From the NCBI RefSeq assembly GCF_013155545.1, contig NZ_JABJVV010000004.1:248001-312000 (forward strand): a stretch of 64,000 nt of DNA, given 5' to 3'. The DNA comes from Caenimonas soli (GTDB taxonomy: Bacteria; Pseudomonadota; Gammaproteobacteria; Burkholderiales; Burkholderiaceae_C). The translations under genes and the position numbers were made by a program. A model generated the notes under the pieces. The model did not search any database, had not been told where the DNA came from, and saw only the letters and a list, made by a program, of their open reading frames with translations. Positions 16,321 to 25,091 of the stretch are shown one piece after another; the first letter of the stretch is position 1; each line of letters opens with the position of its first letter.

Positions 16321-16343
16321 CGCGACGCAAGCCCGTTTCATCG

Positions 16344-17057
16344 CTAAGGCATCGATTTCCGGGCTATTGCCTCGGCCGATGCGAACTTGGCCGCGGGCTC
16401 GGCAAGCAGGCCTGGCAGCACATAAGCCATGCTCTGTTCCGTGAGGGCTTCCACGTCGATTCGCCGGCCGGTTGCGGCGGACCACCAGACAGAATGGTCT
16501 AGCCCCCCGATCACGAAATCGCGGATGAAGCGAACATTGAGATCAGGCTGGAACTGCCCGCTCTTGATCCCGTCGCGCAGGATGTCCTCGAAACAGCGCA
16601 CGTAGATGCTACTGAGCGGGCTGAGGATGGACGAATATTTGTGCGGGGGGCGGCGCGTTTCGTGGAAATACAGCAGGTTGAACTTGGGCGAATCGCGCCA
16701 CGACATGAATTGCAGCTCCACGAAGCGGCGCATCCGCTCCAGCGGCGTCTTCTCCTTTTTCACTTCGTCGCGGATCATTTGCACCACTTCGGCGTAGTGC
16801 CACGCGATCGAGCGGTACAACAGTTCCTCCTTGCCGTCGAGGTGCTTGTAGAGAAGACCGTCTGAAATACCCAGGCGCGACGCGATGGAGCTGATCGAGG
16901 TGGCGTCGTAGCCGTTCTCGCAGAACTCCGCCAGCGCCGCTTCGAGGATGGCCTCCCCGCGAAGTTCGAACTCTTTTCGCAGCGATGCGCGCGGCGTAGT
17001 CTTTGGCATTTTTCGAGCGGCGGCAACGAGACTAGACACAGTGGCACGTCCTTTCAT
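16344..17057 (-). CDS. TetR/AcrR-family transcriptional regulator
   Basis: 237 residues from the ATG at 17055-17057; an alternative ATG at 17009 (MPKTTPR) would remove a basic tail of 16 residues. Seen: an N-terminal TetR helix-turn-helix, ILEAALAEFCENGYDATSIS, then IASRLGISDGLLYKHLDGKEEL; and a C-terminal ligand domain rich in aromatic residues, with a helix LERMRRFVELQF. It lies between the acyl-CoA dehydrogenase and the enoyl-CoA hydratase in the same orientation. I infer that it represses the island and is released by an acyl-CoA or free acid, as FadR- and PsrA-type TetR proteins are. Confidence 0.88.
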   Translation of the reverse strand: MKGRATVSSLVAAARKMPKTTPRASLRKEFELRGEAILEAALAEFCENGYDATSISSIASRLGISDGLLYKHLDGKEELLYRSIAWHYAEVVQMIRDEVKKEKTPLERMRRFVELQFMSWRDSPKFNLLYFHETRRPPHKYSSILSPLSSIYVRCFEDILRDGIKSGQFQPDLNVRFIRDFVIGGLDHSVWWSAATGRRIDVEALTEQSMAYVLPGLLAEPAAKFASAEAIARKSMP

Positions 17058-17097
17058 TTTTTTTGATACTTCCCCATTTTTGCCGATCGTGCCGGCC

Positions 17098-18858
17098 TCA
17101 GTCCACCAAAAACGCCGCCTGAACCACATGTTCGGCCGCGAGCACCTGTGCGGCGTAGGTGTCGCAGCGTGGCAGCACCTGGGCTGCGAAAAACTTCATG
17201 ACAGCCAGCGGCTCTGCATTCGCCTGCCGCCCACCTGGCTCGGCTTCCCGCGCCAGCAGCAAAGCCGCGATCAGGGTGCCCGCGAAATCGAGAAAATCGC
17301 TGGCCGCTGCGGCCGCCGTCGACGGTTGCGCGGACCAGCGCTGGTTCGAAAGTTCAACCAGCGTGAAAAACAGGCTGCAGTACGGGTCAACGGCAGCAAA
17401 AGGCTGCGCCCATTGCGGTTCTGCTTCGGCGCGCGCCCTGAACTGGCCATGCAGTTCGACGATCAGTTCCCGCAGTGCCTGCCCCTGGTCGCGCAGGACC
17501 TTTCTGCGGCCGAAATCCAATGCCTGGATGCCGTTGCTTCCTTCATAGATCGGCCCGACCAGGGCATCCGAGAGATAGCTCGCTACGCCGGTTTCGGCAA
17601 CATAGCCGGCGCCGCCGTGAACCTGGATCGCCATGGCCGTCACCTCCACGGACCGCGCGCTGCACCAGGACTTGGCGACCGGCGTGAGCAGTTCGAGCCG
17701 GGCCTTCGCCACTGTTCGCTGCGCGGGAACGGGGTGCGCGGCCGAGATGTCCAGCTGGGCGGCGGCGTAGAGGTACAGCGCGCGGGCGCCGGCGATCAGC
17801 GTGCGCATCGTCAGCAGCATGCGCTGCACGTCCGGGTGGCCGATGATCGGAATCGACGCGGCGCCGCCGGTGACCGGCTTGCCCTGGACGCGATGCCTTG
17901 CGTAGCCCAACGCCTGCTGGTAGGCGCGCTCCGCAAGGCCGACGCCCTGCACCGCAGTGGCCAGGCGCGTGATGTTGAGCATCGAGAACATGCAGGCCAG
18001 GCCCCGGTTCGCCTCCCCCAGCAGCCAGCCCTCGGCGCCTACACCGTCGCGGCCGAATTCCATCCAGCAGGTCGCGCTGGCATGCAGGCCGATCTTGTCT
18101 TCGAGGGACAGCACCCGGACGTGATTGAGATCCCCTGCGACGCCCGCGGCGTCGGCTCGACGCAAGGGCACCGCGAACAGCGAGATGCCCGCCGTGCCGG
18201 CAGGGGCTCCCGGCAATCGTGCCAGTACCAGATGCAGCACGTTCGCCGCGCCGTCATGATCGCCCCAGGACGTGAACACCTTCTGGCCGACGATCATGTA
18301 ATGGTCGTCGTGGGGCACGGCCCTGGTCCGCAGCAAGCCGAGGTCCGAACCGGCTTGCGGCTCGGTCATTCCAAGGGCGCCGGTCCATTCCCCCGAAACC
18401 AGCCTGGGCAGCCATCCCCGCCGCATCCACTCGGGCGCATGCTGCTCGAGCGCAACCATGACACCATGGGTCAAGGCCGGCAACTGATTGAAAGCAGCGT
18501 CACCCGCACTCCAGATCTCACACAATGCGAATTGCACAGCCCAAGGCAGGGCGCTCCCGCCCAGCTCGCGTGGCATGGACATGCCCATCCAGCCGTCGCT
18601 TCGGAAGGCCTCATAGGCCTTGGCAATACCCACGGGCGCCTTGACGCGGCCGCCCTCCAGTCTCGCGCCCTCGCGCTGCGAGGCGCCCCGGCCGGGCGAC
18701 AGCCACCTCGTCGCGAACCGGCCCCCGTGCGTCAGGATGGCGGCGACATCGTCCACCGCAGCGCCTTCGGTATCGAAGGCCAGCAGCGCCTCCAACCCTG
18801 CAACGCACTGCAGGGTTCGCAGCAGTTCGCGTTCCGGTGGTATGAATGACAGGGGCAT
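17098..18858 (-). CDS. Acyl-CoA dehydrogenase (long, DmdC-like subfamily)
   Basis: 586 residues, longer than the classic 380, as in the DmdC/FadE-like subgroup with an extra C-terminal helical domain. Seen: GALGMTEPQAGSDLG in the FAD-binding middle domain, GQKVFTSWGDHD, the CoA-binding NITRLATAVQGVGLAERAY, HGGAGYVAETG, and IYEGSNGIQALDF, where the Glu is in the catalytic-base position of this subgroup. It makes the trans-2 double bond in the first oxidative step. Stop and start spacing of 12 bases with the thiolase gene upstream and 40 with TetR downstream shows one operon. Electrons would go to ETF. Confidence 0.9.
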   Translation of the reverse strand: MPLSFIPPERELLRTLQCVAGLEALLAFDTEGAAVDDVAAILTHGGRFATRWLSPGRGASQREGARLEGGRVKAPVGIAKAYEAFRSDGWMGMSMPRELGGSALPWAVQFALCEIWSAGDAAFNQLPALTHGVMVALEQHAPEWMRRGWLPRLVSGEWTGALGMTEPQAGSDLGLLRTRAVPHDDHYMIVGQKVFTSWGDHDGAANVLHLVLARLPGAPAGTAGISLFAVPLRRADAAGVAGDLNHVRVLSLEDKIGLHASATCWMEFGRDGVGAEGWLLGEANRGLACMFSMLNITRLATAVQGVGLAERAYQQALGYARHRVQGKPVTGGAASIPIIGHPDVQRMLLTMRTLIAGARALYLYAAAQLDISAAHPVPAQRTVAKARLELLTPVAKSWCSARSVEVTAMAIQVHGGAGYVAETGVASYLSDALVGPIYEGSNGIQALDFGRRKVLRDQGQALRELIVELHGQFRARAEAEPQWAQPFAAVDPYCSLFFTLVELSNQRWSAQPSTAAAAASDFLDFAGTLIAALLLAREAEPGGRQANAEPLAVMKFFAAQVLPRCDTYAAQVLAAEHVVQAAFLVD

Positions 18859-18870
18859 TTCGCCATCGCG

Positions 18871-20058
18871 TCAGGAAAATATCTCAAACAGGCCCGCCGC
18901 GCCCATGCCATGGCCGATGCACATGGTGACGACCGCGCGCTTCAGTCCCATCGCGCGCCCCGCAAGCAAGGCGTGCCCGGCCATCCGCGTGCCGCTCATT
19001 CCGTAGGGGTGGCCGATCGAGATCGCGCCGCCGTGGATGTTGAAGCGTTCATTGGGCAGCCCCAGCCGGTCGCGGCAGTACAGGACCTGCGAGGCGAACG
19101 CTTCGTTCAGTTCCCACAGGTCGATGTCGTCGATCGAAAGGCCGTTGCGCGCCAGCAGGCGGGGCACCGCGAATACGGGCCCTATGCCCATTTCGTCGGG
19201 CTCGCATCCGGCCACGGCAAAGCCGCGAAAGGCGCCCAGCACCTTCAGGCCGCGGCTCTCAGCGAACTTGCGCTCCACCACGACGACCGCCGCCGCGCCA
19301 TCGGACAGCTGGCTGGCATTTCCCGCGGTGACGCTGCCCTCGGGCTCCACCGCCTTGAGGCCGGCCAGGCCGTCCAGGGTCGTGCCGGCGCGCGCGCCTT
19401 CGTCGTGGGCCAGCGTCGCGGTTTCCTCATAGGCGGTGTCGCTTCCTTTGGCAACCACCCGCCGCCGCACCGTGATCGGCACGATTTCGTCGCGCAGGAT
19501 CGCCTGCTGCTCCGGCGACGCGTGGCGCCGCTGGCTTTGCAGCGCGTAGGCGTCCTGCTGTTCACGCGAAATTCCGTAGCGCTTTGCCACCACCTCGGCG
19601 GTCTGCAGCATGCTCATGCGGTAGATCTCGGGATACTTCTCCAGCAGCCATGCTTCCTCCACGTTCGAGCGGTTCTTGCCCGGGCCCTCGATCAGGCTCA
19701 GCGACTCCACGCCGGCGGCCACCATCACGTCACTGCCACCGGCCATGATCTGCTGCGAGGCGATGGCGATCGCCTGCAGGCCGGAGGAGCAAAAGCGATT
19801 GACCGTCAGGCCGGCCGCCGTCACCGGCAACCCGGCCCGCAGCGCTGACTGCCGCGCAATGTTCTCGCCGGTTGCGCCTTCGGGATAGCCGCAGCCCACG
19901 GTCACGTCCTCGACTTCGCCGGGTTCGATTCCCGCACGTTCGACGGCGGCGGCGATCGCATGGCCCGCCATGGTGGCGCCGTGCGTCATGTTGAGGCTGC
20001 CGCGATGGGCCTTGCCGATGGGGGTTCGGGCATAGCCCACTACTACTGCTTCTCGCAT
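18871..20058 (-). CDS. Acetyl-CoA acyltransferase (thiolase)
   Basis: 395 residues. Seen: N-terminal REAVVVGYARTPIGKAHRG; the nucleophile Cys in NRFCSSGLQA; SQLSDGAAAVVVV; WELNEAFASQVL; NIHGGAISIGHPYGMSGTR with the catalytic His; and CIGHGMGAAG with the second catalytic Cys. It cleaves a 3-oxoacyl-CoA with free CoA into acetyl-CoA (or propionyl-CoA) and a shortened acyl-CoA, so it is the last step of beta-oxidation. It lies between LivF and the acyl-CoA dehydrogenase. All three thiolase active-site blocks are present. Confidence 0.92.
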   Translation of the reverse strand: MREAVVVGYARTPIGKAHRGSLNMTHGATMAGHAIAAAVERAGIEPGEVEDVTVGCGYPEGATGENIARQSALRAGLPVTAAGLTVNRFCSSGLQAIAIASQQIMAGGSDVMVAAGVESLSLIEGPGKNRSNVEEAWLLEKYPEIYRMSMLQTAEVVAKRYGISREQQDAYALQSQRRHASPEQQAILRDEIVPITVRRRVVAKGSDTAYEETATLAHDEGARAGTTLDGLAGLKAVEPEGSVTAGNASQLSDGAAAVVVVERKFAESRGLKVLGAFRGFAVAGCEPDEMGIGPVFAVPRLLARNGLSIDDIDLWELNEAFASQVLYCRDRLGLPNERFNIHGGAISIGHPYGMSGTRMAGHALLAGRAMGLKRAVVTMCIGHGMGAAGLFEIFS

Positions 20059-20076
20059 GAAAGTCGTTCCTTTAAG

Positions 20077-20775
20077 TCAAACTGCCAGCCACTGGCGGAA
20101 AATTTCGGGTTGCGCCGTCAATGCCTCGGGCGAACCCGAATAGACGATCTGCCCACGCCCCATCACATGCACGGTGCGCGACAAGCGCATTGCGATGGTC
20201 AGCTTCTGCTCCACAAGAAGAATGCCGACGCCCGCGGCGGCGATATCGCTGAGCAGTTCGGCCACCTGCGCCACCACTTTCGGCGCCAGGCCCTCGGTGG
20301 GTTCGTCCACCAGCATGACCCTCGGGTTGCCCAGCAGACTGCGGCAGATGGTCAACATCTGCTGCTCGCCGCCGGACAGCGACCCGGCGTTCACCTCTGC
20401 GCGCTCGGCCAGGCGCGGAAAGCGTTGAAACATCTCCTCGAGTTTCCATTTCGACTCGCCGCCGGGGCCGCGCTTCATTCCCAGGGAGAGGTTCTTGCGC
20501 ACCGTGAGCTCGGGGAAGACGTCACGGCTCTCCGGGACGTACGCGATGCCCGCGCGCGCCACGCGGTGCTGTGGCAGTCCGATCATTTCCGCATCATCGA
20601 GGCGGACCGACCCTTGTGCCTGCACCTCGCCGATGATGGCCTTGAGCGCGGTGGACCGGCCAGCGCCATTGCGCCCGAGCAGGCTCACCACCGCGCCGGC
20701 GGGTACCTCCAGGTCGATGCCCTGCAGGATGTGGCTCTGCCCGTAGTAGGCATGAAGGTTCTTGATGCTAAGCAT
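20077..20775 (-). CDS. livF: Branched-chain-type ABC transporter ATP-binding protein (LivF)
   Basis: 232 residues. Seen: LSIKNLHAYYGQSHILQGID, Walker A GRNGAGRST, the signature SGGEQQMLTICRSL, Walker B VMLVDEPTEGL, and a switch glutamine-like EQKL. The invariant Walker A lysine is arginine here (codon CGG at about 20661), seen in some Burkholderiales LivF proteins and worth noting. It pairs with LivG (overlap of 8 bases) to power the LivHM membrane pair. The assignment to the HAAT family of importers is firm; the substrate is probably the carboxylate degraded by the surrounding enzymes rather than an amino acid. Confidence 0.9.
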   Translation of the reverse strand: MLSIKNLHAYYGQSHILQGIDLEVPAGAVVSLLGRNGAGRSTALKAIIGEVQAQGSVRLDDAEMIGLPQHRVARAGIAYVPESRDVFPELTVRKNLSLGMKRGPGGESKWKLEEMFQRFPRLAERAEVNAGSLSGGEQQMLTICRSLLGNPRVMLVDEPTEGLAPKVVAQVAELLSDIAAAGVGILLVEQKLTIAMRLSRTVHVMGRGQIVYSGSPEALTAQPEIFRQWLAV

Positions 20776-21526
20776 GGTCCTGCCCCAAATCTCCGAGGTA
20801 GGCTTCCCGCACCGCGGCGTTGTCGCGGACGGCTTCGGGCGTGCCGGTGCACAGGACTTTGCCGGCCACCAGCACGGTGATCCGGTCGGCCAGGCCGAAA
20901 ACGACGCTCATGTCGTGCTCCACCATGACCAGCGCACGGCCTTCGCTGACGCGGCGAATCAAGCCGATGGCCCGTTCGGTCTCGGCCTGGCTCATGCCGG
21001 CGGTGGGTTCGTCGAGCAGCAGCACGGAAGGATTGCCGGCGACGGCGATCCCGATCTCCAGTGCACGCTGTTCGGCGTAGCTCAAGTTCTCGGCCAGCGT
21101 GTCCGCCCGTGCTTGCAGCTCGATTTCCTCAAGCAATTCCTGCGCGCGCCGGTTGGCTGCATGCGATTTGGCGATGTTTCGCCAGATCGAATACCGGTCT
21201 CCGCTGCTCCACATACATCCGCAACGCAGGTTTTCCAGCACGCTCAGACGCGGGAAGAGGTTGCTGATCTGGAAGCTGCGGGCGAGGCCGAGCCGCGCGA
21301 TCTCGTGCGGGACCAGTCCGGATATCTTCTTCTGGCCCAAGGTGATGCGCCCCCCGGACAAGGGCTGGCGTCCCGAGATCACGTGGAACAGCGTGGATTT
21401 GCCGGCGCCGTTGGGGCCGATGATGCAATGGCGCTCCGACGCGGCGATCGACAAGTTCACGCCCTGGAGCACCTTGAGCAGGCCGTACTGCTTGCGCACC
21501 TCGGTCAGTTCGAGTGCGGTGTTCAT
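20768..21526 (-). CDS. livG: Branched-chain-type ABC transporter ATP-binding protein (LivG)
   Basis: 252 residues. Seen: an intact Walker A (GPNGAGKST), Q-loop region RSFQISNLFPRLSVLENL, a slightly altered signature LSYAEQRALEI typical of LivG, Walker B VLLLDEPTAGMS and the H-switch VEHDMSVVFGLAD, then the LivG tail VREAYLG. It forms the ATPase dimer with LivF. Since the LivF partner has an altered Walker A, this subunit may carry the main catalytic site. Its ATG overlaps the LivM stop by four bases, so translation is coupled. Confidence 0.92.
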   Translation of the reverse strand: MNTALELTEVRKQYGLLKVLQGVNLSIAASERHCIIGPNGAGKSTLFHVISGRQPLSGGRITLGQKKISGLVPHEIARLGLARSFQISNLFPRLSVLENLRCGCMWSSGDRYSIWRNIAKSHAANRRAQELLEEIELQARADTLAENLSYAEQRALEIGIAVAGNPSVLLLDEPTAGMSQAETERAIGLIRRVSEGRALVMVEHDMSVVFGLADRITVLVAGKVLCTGTPEAVRDNAAVREAYLGDLGQDHA

Positions 21527-22773
21527 GCTGCCTCCATCTTGCTGCGGGTGACGTCAGGTGCGGCTCGCCGGATCCTGGCCGCGCGCGCGAGCGTGGACCA
21601 TCCCCACCAGGCGCCCGAGGCGGCCACGAGGAGCCAGAGCAATAGCGCACCTGCCAGCGGAAGCCCGAGCGTGAAGATCGACACGGCCCCGCCGCCGCTG
21701 CGCCGGGCGAACACGACCTCGGTCATGCCGATCAGGCCGGTGGCCACCACCAGGATGGCCGCGGCGCGCGCGAGCCCGTTGCGCAGCAGTTGCCTGCGTG
21801 CCGTCCCTGCGACGAGCAGCGCACGCTGCGCCGCGAAAGCCCCCGCCAGGCCGTTCGGCGAGAACAGGATCACGCAGGTGAAGATGACTCCGAGGTAGAA
21901 CAGCCAGGCCGGCGTCACGCCGCTGAGCTGGGTGCTGAGCAAGGTCACGCCGATTGCGCCGGCGATGGTTCCGAAAAAGGAGCCCGTTCCACCGAGCACC
22001 GTCATGAATACCGGCAGCGCCGAATGTTCGATCGACAGCGACGCCAGGCCGACGTGCTCGTAGCTCAGCGCGGACAGGCTGCCCGCGATGCCCGCGAAGA
22101 AGCTGGACACGGTGAAGGTGAGCCAGCGCACCATGCGAACGTCGTAGGCGAGAAACCGAAGACGCTCGGCGTTCTCCCGCGCGGCCAAGGCGATGCGGCC
22201 AAGTGGCGTGGTCTCGAAATGGCGAATCGCCAGCATGCTCAGCGCAACCCAGCAGACGATCAGCAGGTAGACCTGCCATGGCGGGCCGAACGTGATGCCA
22301 AGGGGCGTGGGGCCGACCCAGCGGTCCACCGACAGGCCTTCTTCTCCGCCCGACACCGACCTGAACACATAGCCCAGGCCCATGGCCAGTTCGCCGATGC
22401 CCAGGGAGATCATGGCGAAGGCCAGCTTCTCGCGGCGCGTTGCGATCCAGCCGATGGCCGCGCCGGCAAGCGCCGCGGCGAGGCCGCACGCGAGCGGTAG
22501 CAGGGAGATCGGCACATAGGGAATCGATTGCGCGTGAAAACCCTTCAGGAGGTAGACCAGGGCGTATCCGCCGACCCCGAAGAAGATGCCGTGGGCAAAC
22601 CACAGCATTCCGCAGATGCCGTACATGAGGTGGAAAGACAGCGCGAACAGGATTGCGATCGCAATCTGCGACGCGCCGGTGAGCGTGGCCGGAGACAGCT
22701 TGAGCAGGGGCAGGGACAGGGCGGCCGCAAACAGCGTGAGCGCCAGCAAAAATCGATGAGGGCGGGTAAACAT
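21523..22773 (-). CDS. livM: Branched-chain-type ABC transporter permease (LivM), long form
   Basis: 416 residues from the ATG at 22771-22773; typical LivM proteins have 300-350. Seen: about nine hydrophobic segments, the motif LMYGICGMLWFAHGIFFGVGG, RENAERLRFLAYDVRMVRWL in the cytoplasmic EAA-like loop, and VLGGTGSFFGTIAGAIG. After the usual end (FSPNGLAG) the protein goes on for about 90 residues with two more membrane segments (LVVATGLIGMTEVV; LAGALLLWLLVAASG). The tail is odd and may be specific to this transporter. The start shares one base with the LivH stop. Confidence 0.9.
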   Translation of the reverse strand: MFTRPHRFLLALTLFAAALSLPLLKLSPATLTGASQIAIAILFALSFHLMYGICGMLWFAHGIFFGVGGYALVYLLKGFHAQSIPYVPISLLPLACGLAAALAGAAIGWIATRREKLAFAMISLGIGELAMGLGYVFRSVSGGEEGLSVDRWVGPTPLGITFGPPWQVYLLIVCWVALSMLAIRHFETTPLGRIALAARENAERLRFLAYDVRMVRWLTFTVSSFFAGIAGSLSALSYEHVGLASLSIEHSALPVFMTVLGGTGSFFGTIAGAIGVTLLSTQLSGVTPAWLFYLGVIFTCVILFSPNGLAGAFAAQRALLVAGTARRQLLRNGLARAAAILVVATGLIGMTEVVFARRSGGGAVSIFTLGLPLAGALLLWLLVAASGAWWGWSTLARAARIRRAAPDVTRSKMEAA

Positions 22774-23720
22774 CAGACGTCTCGCGTTCCGAAAAGGCCG
22801 CGCGGGCGAACCAGCAGCAGGACGATCATCAGCAGATAGGGAAGCAGCGGTGCGATCGATGCGGTCGACAACTGGCGCAGGTCCGTGCTGCGAGCCAGCG
22901 CCTGCCCATCCAGGTGCAGCAGCGCCGCCACGTCCAGCAATGAAACAGGGTAGGAAACCGCGGCGGTCTGAACCAGGCCGATCAGCAGGGACGCGAGCAG
23001 GGCGCCGCCGAGCGAACCGAGCCCGCCGACCACCACCACCACGAAAATCAGCGCGCCGAGCTGGATGGCCATCGTCGGCTGCGTGCCCAGGACGTTGCCC
23101 GCCAGCGCCCCGGCCAGGCCCGCCAGGCCCGCGCCCACCGCGAACACCTGGTTGAACAGCCGCGGCACGTTGTGGCCCAGCGCCGCCGTCATCTTGGGAT
23201 GCGTCAGCGCGGCCCGGATGATGGAGCCGATCAGTGTCAGGCGCATCACCAGGAACAGGACAATGAAGACCAGCAGCGTCAAGCCGAATGACAGAACCTT
23301 GTACGCCGAGTACTGGATGCCACCGGTGCGCAACAGCGGAAAGTCGAGGAAAGTCGGAACCAGGTAAGGCACCGAGGTCCTCCCCCAGATCAGTTGAACC
23401 GCCTCTGTCAGCACATAGGCCAGGCCGAAGGTCACCAGCAATTCCGCCAGGTGGCCCGCGCCCCGCGCCCGTGACAGCACGTGACGCTCGATCAGGGAGC
23501 CCAGGATGGCCACCCCGATCGGCGCCAGGCACAGGCCCAGCCAGAAGCCGCCGATGCGCGACAGCTCGTAGGCGAAGTACGCGCCAAGCATGAAGAAGGT
23601 CGCATGGGCGATGTTCAGCACGCCCATGATGCCGAACACCAGCGTGAAGCCGCTGCTCAAGAGGAACAGCATCAGCCCGTAGGAGATACCGTTGAAAACG
23701 ACGAATGCGACACTGTCCAT
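22773..23720 (-). CDS. livH: Branched-chain-type ABC transporter permease (LivH)
   Basis: 315 residues, close to family length. Seen: about eight membrane segments, the LivH N-terminal block SYGLMLFLLSSGFTLVFGIMGVLN, read with AHATFFMLGAY, the loop RAALTHPKMTAALGHNVPRL, and VVVVVGGLGSLGGALLAS. It forms the channel with LivM. It starts 28 bases after the substrate-binding protein gene, so periplasmic, membrane and ATPase parts are all in one run. A short stretch of charged residues near SLLDVAALLHLDGQALARS is an insertion before the last helix. Confidence 0.9.
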   Translation of the reverse strand: MDSVAFVVFNGISYGLMLFLLSSGFTLVFGIMGVLNIAHATFFMLGAYFAYELSRIGGFWLGLCLAPIGVAILGSLIERHVLSRARGAGHLAELLVTFGLAYVLTEAVQLIWGRTSVPYLVPTFLDFPLLRTGGIQYSAYKVLSFGLTLLVFIVLFLVMRLTLIGSIIRAALTHPKMTAALGHNVPRLFNQVFAVGAGLAGLAGALAGNVLGTQPTMAIQLGALIFVVVVVGGLGSLGGALLASLLIGLVQTAAVSYPVSLLDVAALLHLDGQALARSTDLRQLSTASIAPLLPYLLMIVLLLVRPRGLFGTRDV

Positions 23721-23748
23721 GGAACGCTCCGGTAGGAAAAGCCGCGCG

Positions 23749-25011
23749 TCAGGAAGGCCGAGCCATCTTGCAGGTGGTCGGCATCATCGAACCCTGCGGC
23801 GAAGGCGGGTACAGCGTCTTGAAGCCGACGCCGGTGGTGCGCCCTTCGACAAAATATTTCTCCGGCACCGATGCGGATAGCTGCACGATGGTGAGCGGGA
23901 ACTCGAACTGGTGATCGGTGGTCCGGAACGACGCCGGCCCGGAGGGCGTGGTGATCCTGGTCTGCTCCAGCGCGGCCGCGACCTTGCGCGGGTTGTCCTC
24001 GCCGACCTTGTCGATGGCGGACTTGAACATGTCCAGCATCCAGACCATGCGCTCGGCGAAGTAGCTTCCGTTGAAGTTGCTGCGGTAGTTGGCATACACC
24101 TTCTTCATCTCCTCACCGACGCCATCGTTGGGGTTCAGGTCAGTCACGGCAACCACCGGCACGATGGCCAGGTCCTGCGGCGTGATCACGGCCATGTGCG
24201 GGGACAGATTGCCGTACGCGGCATAGACCTTGACCTTGAGGCCGGCCGCGACGATGGCTTTGTAGAAGCGAATGAAGTCCACGTCGAACGCGCTGGTGAG
24301 CACCGTGTCGACGTTGAGTTGCCGCAGCTTGGCAACGTAGGGCGTGAAGTCCTGCACCTTGCCGAAGGGCAGGATGACGTCGGCGGCGACCACGCCGGCA
24401 TTGGGCAGGCGCTCCTTCACCAGCTGCGAGGCTGCGTTGTGGAAAGCCTGGCCCAATGCATAGCCTTGGTCCATCTGGTAGATGCGCTTGACGCCCGGAT
24501 CTTTGGCCATCGCATTGACCAGGGCCGAGGCGTACATGTCGGCGCCGATGCCCCAGCGGAAGTGCCAGTACGAGCAGTTCTCGTTGGTCAGCGCGAGGGC
24601 GCCGCCGGAGGTGTTGAAGAAGACCATGGGGTTGTCCGGCGAGCGCTTGTTCTGGCGCTCGACGAAGGCGGTGGTGGCCAGGGCGTGGTTGGAACCGATG
24701 CCCACGGCGACATAGCGGATGCCGTCGTCGTAGGCCTTGTTGAGCAGTTCGTTGGTCTTCTCGACATTGCCGGCGTTGTCGAGCGGAACGATCTGGATCT
24801 TCCTGCCCTTGAGCACGCCGCCGCGGGCGTTGAGCTCATCGGCGGCGACCGTCAGGTTGTCGACCCAGGGCTTGCCGGTGCCGGCCGTCGGTCCCGACAG
24901 CGGCTCGATGACGGCGATGCGCACCGGCTGGCTGGACGCTGGCGCGGGCAGCAGGCAACCGGCGGTGACCGCCAGAGCGCAAATGCCGTGAAACGCTCGA
25001 GTGAATTGCAT
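23749..25011 (-). CDS. Periplasmic substrate-binding protein of the HAAT ABC importer (LivK-like)
   Basis: 420 residues. Seen: Sec signal to about PAPASSQ; mature start PVRIAVIEPLSGPTAGTG, the standard type I periplasmic-binding fold; AADELNARGGVLKGRKIQIV; and YFAERMVWMLDMFKSAIDKV. Fold and gene order say that it feeds LivHMGF. HAAT binding proteins take amino acids, but related ones bind aromatic or aliphatic carboxylates; with ligase and beta-oxidation genes on both sides, a carboxylic acid is the likelier ligand (inference). The ATG lies in ATGCAATTCAC, which resembles half of the island operator, but weakly. Confidence 0.9.
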   Translation of the reverse strand: MQFTRAFHGICALAVTAGCLLPAPASSQPVRIAVIEPLSGPTAGTGKPWVDNLTVAADELNARGGVLKGRKIQIVPLDNAGNVEKTNELLNKAYDDGIRYVAVGIGSNHALATTAFVERQNKRSPDNPMVFFNTSGGALALTNENCSYWHFRWGIGADMYASALVNAMAKDPGVKRIYQMDQGYALGQAFHNAASQLVKERLPNAGVVAADVILPFGKVQDFTPYVAKLRQLNVDTVLTSAFDVDFIRFYKAIVAAGLKVKVYAAYGNLSPHMAVITPQDLAIVPVVAVTDLNPNDGVGEEMKKVYANYRSNFNGSYFAERMVWMLDMFKSAIDKVGEDNPRKVAAALEQTRITTPSGPASFRTTDHQFEFPLTIVQLSASVPEKYFVEGRTTGVGFKTLYPPSPQGSMMPTTCKMARPS

Positions 25012-25091
25012 GATGATTCCTTATCTCTTGGTGGGCAACAAAGACGAATTGCGCGTGGTGCGCGGATACAAACGAATGCTCGAAAGGTGGA

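Noticed and set aside
24990..25015. ATGCAATTCAC over the start of the binding-protein gene, considered as a fourth island operator
   Set aside because: Only about nine bases match one arm, with no second arm, so it is not separable from chance.
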